Below, in pieces: positions 57,865 to 64,000 of a DNA stretch of 64,000 nt (position 1 is its first letter; each line of letters opens with the position of its first letter). The stretch comes from Ambrosia x helenae. Its lineage: Eukaryota; Streptophyta; Magnoliopsida; Asterales; Asteraceae. The translations under genes were made by a program, and so were the position numbers. The notes beneath the pieces are model-generated. The model ran no database searches, was not told where the DNA came from, and saw nothing but the letters and a program-made list of their open reading frames with translations. The stretch is taken from contig CM061224.1 of NCBI GenBank assembly GCA_030844895.1, positions 4,055,591 through 4,119,590 of the forward strand, written 5' to 3'.

Positions 57865-60292
57865 TGTAACAACCCGACCCAAGGGGTGCCGGTTGGGATG
57901 CGGTTGATACCAAAATTGCACAACGGAAGCAACATGTACACTATTTTTATTGTATCATACATGTACCAATTCGTAAATATATATATTTCATACATTTCCA
58001 AATAAATATTCTAAAACTAATGCAGGGACGAGACGCGGCGGTCGTCGAAGCAGTTGATGAGGTGTACTCCACTAGTCGTTCCAATCTCTACATGCTCTTA
58101 GCTCTAATGCTCTAATCCGCAACACTTGTAACAATAACCCTCTACCAGATATACTTTAATCCGCTACTGGCAAGCATATACCTCGCAATTTCCATCCATT
58201 CATTTGCAGTACCAGAACACATGCTTAAAAGAGTTTGGGTTAGTAATTATACTGGTGAGTCCGTGTAAGTAATCAAGTGGATCCAAAATAGTTTTATCAT
58301 TTCATAAACAAGTTTGCAAATTCACACCGTTTACACATGGTGATGTACAAGTGACACCTCAATCCTAATCACAGAATCCATCTACTGCCATTATGGATTC
58401 ACCTGGCAAAATACATGTCACAACGGCCCCGTGGACCTCAATGGAGGGTTTTCCGGGCTTCCGGATCCACTGTGTGTGGGGGTTTCCCCAAGTAGTACTA
58501 CCCACATATTAAGTGGCCCAACCCCTTGGGTTAATGAGTGTCAGTATGGTTATCTGGCAGCAAGTATCTTGTCACATCAAATAGTTAAAACGCACACAAG
58601 CATGTATTCACCCCAAAACGTTTATAAAACACAAAAAAGGGAATGGTACACGAAACTCACCTTGACGCAATGCATAGGAATAGTTTATAATAAAGAGGCG
58701 CCTGACATCTTGTACCAGTATTCTCCTGGTCGAATTATAAGTCGACAAATATTATTAGTGTCGGACTTTATTTATAAAAGTTACGCGTAGGGACGTGCTT
58801 GAGTGTATAGTTTTCATCTTATACCTTTTAATGTTATGCAAAATATACTAATATCCTCTCGACTTAATGAGTCTTCTATGATTCATTTTGGTTGTCCGTG
58901 ATCCGTCGTTCAATTGGTCGGGTAGTCTTTCTTTGCTAATGGTTATGTATTAGCTTTATAATATATGATCTTATAAATCCGAAGTCTTTAGATCAATGTT
59001 GCCATTATTCCAATATGGTGTATACACCCATATACCATAGTATGGTTATTCTAACCAAATCCATATCTTAGATCTCAATATCCAAGGGGTCAAGGTAGCG
59101 TCCATCCTAATGTTCACCTATGTTTTTAGGTAAAACATGAGTCGCTTTCACTACGTCCAATCCTTAAGTTTCAAGTGTCTAAACATTCAAGGTCTCAAGT
59201 TCTCAAAGCTCATAAGAATTATTACTATCCTTCCTTCATATATATATATATATGTGTAAGTTTATATTTGACTAACATACTGGTTCTATTTCATCCGAGT
59301 CTATATATCTTACACACATTTATACACTTGTACATTTGGTTTGTTTATAATATTCGTCGAGTCCCACGCGTAATATAAATAGTATACATATGCTAATTCT
59401 AATTATCGAGTGAATGGGTTCGATTTTACCTCTTCACTAAAATGAGTCGAGTAGCCTGCCTTCGACTTCCGTTGACCAGTTCTTGACTATGTTGACTATT
59501 CTTGACTGAGTCAACTGAGTTGACTCAGTCCGGTCCACTCGCCTCCTTCTCTTAAACCCAATAGTCACCAAACAATAGCTATTCATCGCGTATCTTTCCT
59601 GTATGTGCAACCCTAGAATTATTATTAATCATCTTCTTAATAGATATGAGGAGAAACCAAGATGGCTGTGAGTACTTACCTTAAACGATTGTTGCTAAAC
59701 ACCAACGTATCTCTATGTTCAGTCATCACCAACATTCACCTTAACAGAATCGGAAACTTTATCTCTCGTTGGAGGAGGGCTGCGCCGCCGTGGCTCTGTC
59801 GTGAGCAGCCAATAATCCACCGGTCTCCCTCTGTTTCTCATCTTAGCTTCTTTCTTTCTCTGTCTCTCTCTCTCTACTGTCCCTCTGTCTATCTCTCATC
59901 TGGTCCGGTTAGGGGTGAAGTGGGTGTAATCGGTATGGAGAAGGTGGGCTGTGGGATTCGAGGGTGGCTCTGCCGGAGATCCACCGTCAGTGGTGGTGAT
60001 GAACCCTCCGCCTCCTCCCTTGCTCTCTCTTCTTTATATGATAATATGTATGTATGTTTTAATTCTATGAACATATAGGTGTGTTTATAAAAGAGATATG
60101 TGTGTCGTATTATACAAGCCAACAAGAGGGGTGGGGACAAGTGTCCAAAGTGGTGAGTAAACACCACTTTAATATTTAAATAATATCGCGTACAGGATCG
60201 GACCCGTAAACCTTACTCGCGTATAATAATGTTTATTCATTATACTATCTTTAGTCGCGAAAAATTTTGGGGCCCAAAATCGGGGTGTTACA
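57865..60292. mobile_element. Solo LTR, 2.43 kb, GTACA target duplication
   Basis: Ends TGTAACAACCCGACC / TCGGGGTGTTACA with a perfect 5-bp direct repeat GTACA (57860-57864 and 60293-60297). It splits the copia integrase. No primer site, second LTR or coding domain is visible. The TGTAACA..TGTTACA ends resemble chromovirus (Tekay/Del-like) LTRs. It contains a GGTGAGT (58253) and an ACTCACC (58656), arranged as in the solo LTR at 42303-44885. A pyrimidine-rich patch lies at about 59840-59895. Short frames inside are not supported as genes. Confidence 0.72.
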
Positions 60293-62464
60293 GTACATGC
60301 TAAGGGACTTCCTAGCTAATTCTGGGCTAAGGCAATCTCTACAGCTGTACATATTCTGAATGTGACACCTACAAAGGCCCTAGATGCTATGACACCCTTC
60401 CAGATGTGGACTGGGAAGAAGCCAGAGGTGGATAACCTCAGGGTGTTTGGGAGTATAGCCTATGGGTTGAAACCAGGACAGTTGAAGCCCAAATTTGAAG
60501 CTACTTCTGCTAAGTGTATTATGATAGGTTCATCCGATCCTTCAAAGGGGTACAGGTTGTCCAATCCAGTGACAAAGCAAATCATTTCAAGAAGAGACAT
60601 CAAGTGTTTTGAAGATCAAGGGTGGGACTGGTCAAAGACAAAGAATGAACATAACAAGCATATCTGGAATCTTAGTGTTTTTAATGAGTTTATTGATGAT
60701 GCAGGTGATTCAAGTGGTGATTCTCAAACTGAGGATACTCCTGCAAATGGAACAGAAGGCACAAGTGAAGGTAGTCATGGTGCAGGTAGCAGTGGAACTC
60801 ATGGTACCACTAATGGTATTGAAGCCACTGCTGATGCATCATATTCAGTCTTGAAGACAAAATCTATCAATGAAGTGTATGATCGGACCTCTCCCATGAA
60901 GGATTATATGGTGTGTGAATTTGCCTTGAACATAAGTGACCCAATGTTCTTTGAAGATGCAGTTGATAAGAATGAATGGAGAGATGATATGATGGAGGAA
61001 ATCGAGGCAATTGATAAAACTGGCACATGGCAACTGGTTGAAGCTCGTGTCAACAAAAACATAGTTGGTTTAAAGTGGTTGTACAAGACAAAGTTGGGCC
61101 TCAAAGGTGAAGTTTTGAAATACAAGGCAAGGCTGGTTGCTAAAGGTTATTCTCAGAGGAAGGGAGTTGATTTTCAAGATACTTTTGCCCCAGTTGCCAT
61201 ATTTGAAACAATCAGAACTGTTCTTGCAGTTGCAGCAGCTCAAGGTTGGTTAATATTCCAGTTGGATGTAAAGTCTGCTTTCTTAAATGGCATGTGTGAA
61301 AGGGAAATTTATGTTGAGCAACCACAAGGATTTGAAGTAAAGGGTCAAGAACAAAAGGTGTACAGGTTAGTTAAAGCCTTATATGGTCTTAAACAAGCAC
61401 CAAGAGCCTGGTACTCCAGGATTGATGCTTATTTTCTGACCAATGACTTTGTTAGAAGTAACAATGAGCCTACTTTGTATGTTAAAAGAAATGAAGGGGA
61501 AAGAGTGATGTATGTATGCTTGTATGTAGATGACATCATCTGTACAAGTGACAGTAAAGATCTAGTTAGTGAGTTCAAGAATGGAATGATGCAGGAGTTT
61601 GAAATGACTGATCTAGGCCTTCTCAAGTTCATTCTTGGCCTTGAAGTGTATCAAAGTAAAGGAGTGTTTGTGGGTCAAAAGAAATATGCAGAAGATATGT
61701 TGATTAAGTTTAGAATGGTTGGGTGTGAAATAGTTGACACACCTATGAATGCTAATGAGAAGCATAAAAGAGATGATAGTTCAGGAGTTGCAGATGTTGT
61801 TATGTGTAGAAGTATGATTGGTGGGCTTATGTATTTACAGCATACTAGACCAGACATTGGATTTTCTGTTAATGTTTTATCCAGGTACATGCAATCTCCT
61901 AGTAAAACTCACTTTGGTGCTGCAAGAGGGTTCTAAGATATGTTGCAGGGTCTCTAAACTATGGTCTCATGTATGAAAAGAATAAAAGAATAGTGTTGCA
62001 AGGTTTCACTGATAGTGATTGGGCTGGATGCCTAGATGACAGGAAGAGTGTTACTGCTAATGTGTTTACATTGGGCAGTGGTGCAATCTCATGGTGTACA
62101 AAGAAGCAGAATTCTATAGCCCTTTCAAGCACATAAGTTGAGTACATATCAGCAACCACTGCTCCTTGTCAAGCTATATGGTTAAGAAGGATCCTAATTG
62201 ATTTGCAAGTAATTTATGCTGAAGGGTCATTAATCTGGTGTGATAATAGATCATTTATACATTTGTCCAAGAATCCTATTGTTGATGGTAAGTCCAAGCA
62301 CATTGAGTTAAGGCATCATTTTATTAGAGATACGGTTAATCAAAAACAAGTTGCTTTGCAGTATTGTAGCACAGAAGTTCAAATGTACATCCTCACCAAG
62401 CCTTTGTGCAAAGTTAAATTTGAGAAGTTCAGATGGATGATTGGTATGAGAGAACTTGAATTAA
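60293..62464 (+). pseudogene. Copia integrase tail, reverse transcriptase and RNase H, broken
   Basis: 60362-61936 is open and carries the post-integrase region (TPFQMWTGKKPEVDNLRVFG), a serine/glycine/threonine-rich linker, and RT with WRDDMMEEIEAI, YKARLVAKGYSQRKGVDFQDTF, LKQAPRAWYSRID and the catalytic YVDDI. A frame change near 61930 leads into RNase H (FTDSDWAGCLDDRKS). A TAA near 62134 replaces the usual conserved E in the SSTEAEY motif. The last part (HIELRHHFIRDTV) ends before the poly(G) tract. Confidence 0.88.
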
Positions 62465-62479
62465 GGGGGGGGGGGGGGG
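62465..62479 (+). other. Copia polypurine tract, 15 G
   Basis: A pure G run directly abuts the 3' LTR start TGTTGAG. A homopolymer is an unusual form of the tract; it probably grew by slippage and its length may be unreliable in assemblies. Confidence 0.85.
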
Positions 62480-62756
62480 TGTTGAGAAATAATTCAAGTT
62501 GGCACGTGCAGCATGCATGCATAGTTCACGACGTGTTTGAATAATTAGTCGTTGAGTAGTCTGTTTGTGAGTCCTAGTCTCCAGGGTTGTTCCACATTAG
62601 TTGGATAGCCGTTTGTTTCCTTTGTTATTTAAGTCATTAAGTCTGTTCTTGTTTTGGTGTACTCTCAATTTGTTTAATCAATAAACGTGAAGCTATGCCA
62701 ACAATTTATTAAGTGTTTATCATATTTGTGAGATTGTTATAGCTCTTGTGCCAACA
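62480..62756 (+). repeat. Copia 3' LTR (277 bp)
   Basis: Partner of 55314-55590, same length, about a dozen differences. It ends GCCAACA followed by the TSD AAGAC. Confidence 0.95.
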
Positions 62757-62880
62757 AAGACATACATGTTGTAACCTTTAAAAAGAGTATAAAAAGGTAT
62801 ATAATCAGAAATCAAGCCTTAGAGTTTGTTTTTTTAGTGTGTTTTGTCCATTGTTTCAACCATTTGTTTGTCACCAAACA

Positions 62881-64000
62881 CATGTTAGTTGGTCTTGATA
62901 AGTCAATAAACAGAATTGAATTCTGCAATGCAAACTCTAAGAGAGTTAGAGATAGAACCCTCAACAATGTGGAGAGCTTTAGTGTCTATCTCAAGGAGTG
63001 GGGTAGGGGAAACATAGGGAAGTCGAACGAAGGAAAGACAAAACATATGGGGATATACAATTATTCATCAAATCACTCGATGTATAAAAACCAAGCTTCA
63101 TTTCTAGCGCCCACTAGTCATTCGACTAGCCACGCCACCATAGAGGCGAGATTGGCCTCCAAGTCCACCACTATTCTCGGCTTTGACATGGAGCGAATAA
63201 TATGATATGAGCAAAAGTTCAAAAGGGAGTCATGTTGTTGGTGGTATATCGTAAATATTCAAAGATCAAGATATAAAAACAATTACACAAAATGTTAAGT
63301 TTAGTATAATTTGAATACGTTTATTGTTATCTTGTCATCACTAATCAACTAGTTACAATTAACCGATACATACGTGCAAGAATAAATTCTTAGAATTCCT
63401 TACATCAAAAGCTTTTTATTTTATTTTTTATTTTTTTTATGAAGTGGTTGTCTACATTTGTGTTTTTCAAAAGTTAAGTATCAATCGTACTTTTGGATAT
63501 AATCTAACAAAGTTGCAAAGACCGGTCTATAGACGTCGTTCACTAAAGGTATTATTCTTTCAAATATAACTAGTCAATTCTAAGTCCTCCAAGAGTACAA
63601 ATTTCTCGTATCACTCATTTGAAAATTTAATAATTTATCAATATTTAATAATCATTGTAAAATATTGGTAAACCGTAAACCTACTGCCCTTTACAGCGCA
63701 GTTCGTATATATACAAATATACACACACATAGTTATACTTAGAAATAATAATAACCCCGGTCTTTACATGACAATGATATTTTCTTCTTCATGAGTTTAC
63801 GTGACTAAAATGTATATTATGTCAAGTGTCAAAAGACTTAATATATTATCTGATATGTATTTTAATAATTCTTTTTTACTAAGTTAAGTATACTAATAAG
63901 GTTTTAACATGTCTAGTTTGATTGTAAGAAAAGATAACATAAAATTACCACTATTAAGAGGAAGTTCGGGACCTTAATTTCTAAGGATTCACTTAATTGA
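62881..64000. other. Gene-free stretch to the window end
   Basis: AT-rich DNA. One open frame to about 63205 has no recognisable domain and partly overlaps LTR-like sequence. Nothing else is supported. Confidence 0.35.

Larger units (their letters stand above)
55314..62756 (+). mobile_element. Full-length Ty1/copia retrotransposon with nested insertions
   Basis: Two 277-bp LTRs (TGTTGAG..GCCAACA), a perfect 5-bp TSD AAGAC (55309-55313 and 62757-62761), a primer site TGGTATCAGAGC and a 15-G polypurine tract define a complete element. Its coding domains follow copia order on the plus strand. It is disabled by a hAT MITE in gag, a solo LTR in integrase, stop codons and frameshifts. The LTRs differ at roughly a dozen positions, so it is much older than the Athila insertion. 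Confidence 0.95.
54893..62880 (+). mobile_element. Copia LTR split by the full-length copia element
   Basis: After a purine-rich tract, TGTTGGTCTAAATC starts what looks like a 3' LTR running to 55313. It resumes at 62762 with a TATA-like 'gtataaaaaggtatataa' (about 62790-62807). It probably ends near 62880 at 'ccaaacaca'. The AAGAC duplication of the inner element lies within it. No internal coding region of this element was recognised and the right end is approximate. Confidence 0.45.

Noticed and set aside
59662..60078. Open frame of 138 codons inside the 2.4-kb solo LTR
   Set aside because: No domain; it spans a pyrimidine repeat and lies in an LTR with clear boundaries.
62837..63205. Open frame of 122 codons
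   Set aside because: It begins in LTR-like sequence, has no recognisable motif and is AT-driven.

Overview
The window is plant nuclear DNA. It is AT-rich, its genes carry GT-AG introns, and most of it is transposable elements nested in one another. Three intact host genes are visible. They match land-plant families best known from Arabidopsis: an HSP110/HSP70-16-type chaperone (10347-14658, +), a DTX40-like MATE transporter (14973-18576, -) and an S40 senescence-regulator protein (52709-53308, -). The host is a eudicot. The repeat types suggest Asteraceae, but that is an impression and was not tested.

Layout. 1-6640: a decayed minus-strand Ty1/copia element with short LTRs, cut by a 1.7-kb dispersed repeat. 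6636-7960: a second, TE-riddled copy of the region upstream of the HSP70-16 gene; the cleaner copy is at about 9085-10215, split only by two SINEs. 10347-14658: the HSP70-16-like gene (10 exons, 870 aa predicted), which carries an intragenic tandem duplication of its C-terminal exons. 14973-18576: the convergent MATE gene (7 exons, 510 aa predicted). 19562-26526: a probable Mutator-like element (9-bp TSD) containing a young, pol-less Athila-type Ty3/gypsy element with 1259-bp LTRs. 26527-33200: hAT elements, SINEs, microsatellites, a PIF/Harbinger MITE and a frameshifted retroelement ORF with a nuclease-like C-terminus. 33575-36213: a broken LINE-1. 36214-49072: a head-to-tail series of minus-strand Helitron-like elements holding a dispersed repeat, a hAT element, a solo LTR and a plus-strand Helitron. 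50863-52215: a four-unit tandem repeat of about 300 bp. 52709-53308: the S40 gene. 53632-54020: a PIF/Harbinger MITE. 54893 to about 62880: a copia LTR entered by a full-length copia element (55314-62756), itself entered by a hAT MITE and a 2.4-kb solo LTR.

The three host genes show no shared pathway. HSP70-16 and MATE are convergent, with stop codons 314 bp apart. The main novelty candidates are the exon-duplicated HSP70-16 gene, the duplicated upstream region with natural empty sites, the end-to-end Helitron series, the hairpin-bearing Athila derivative and the tandem array next to S40. No undescribed defence-type or operon-like system was found. All boundaries come from reading the sequence; no database search was run.
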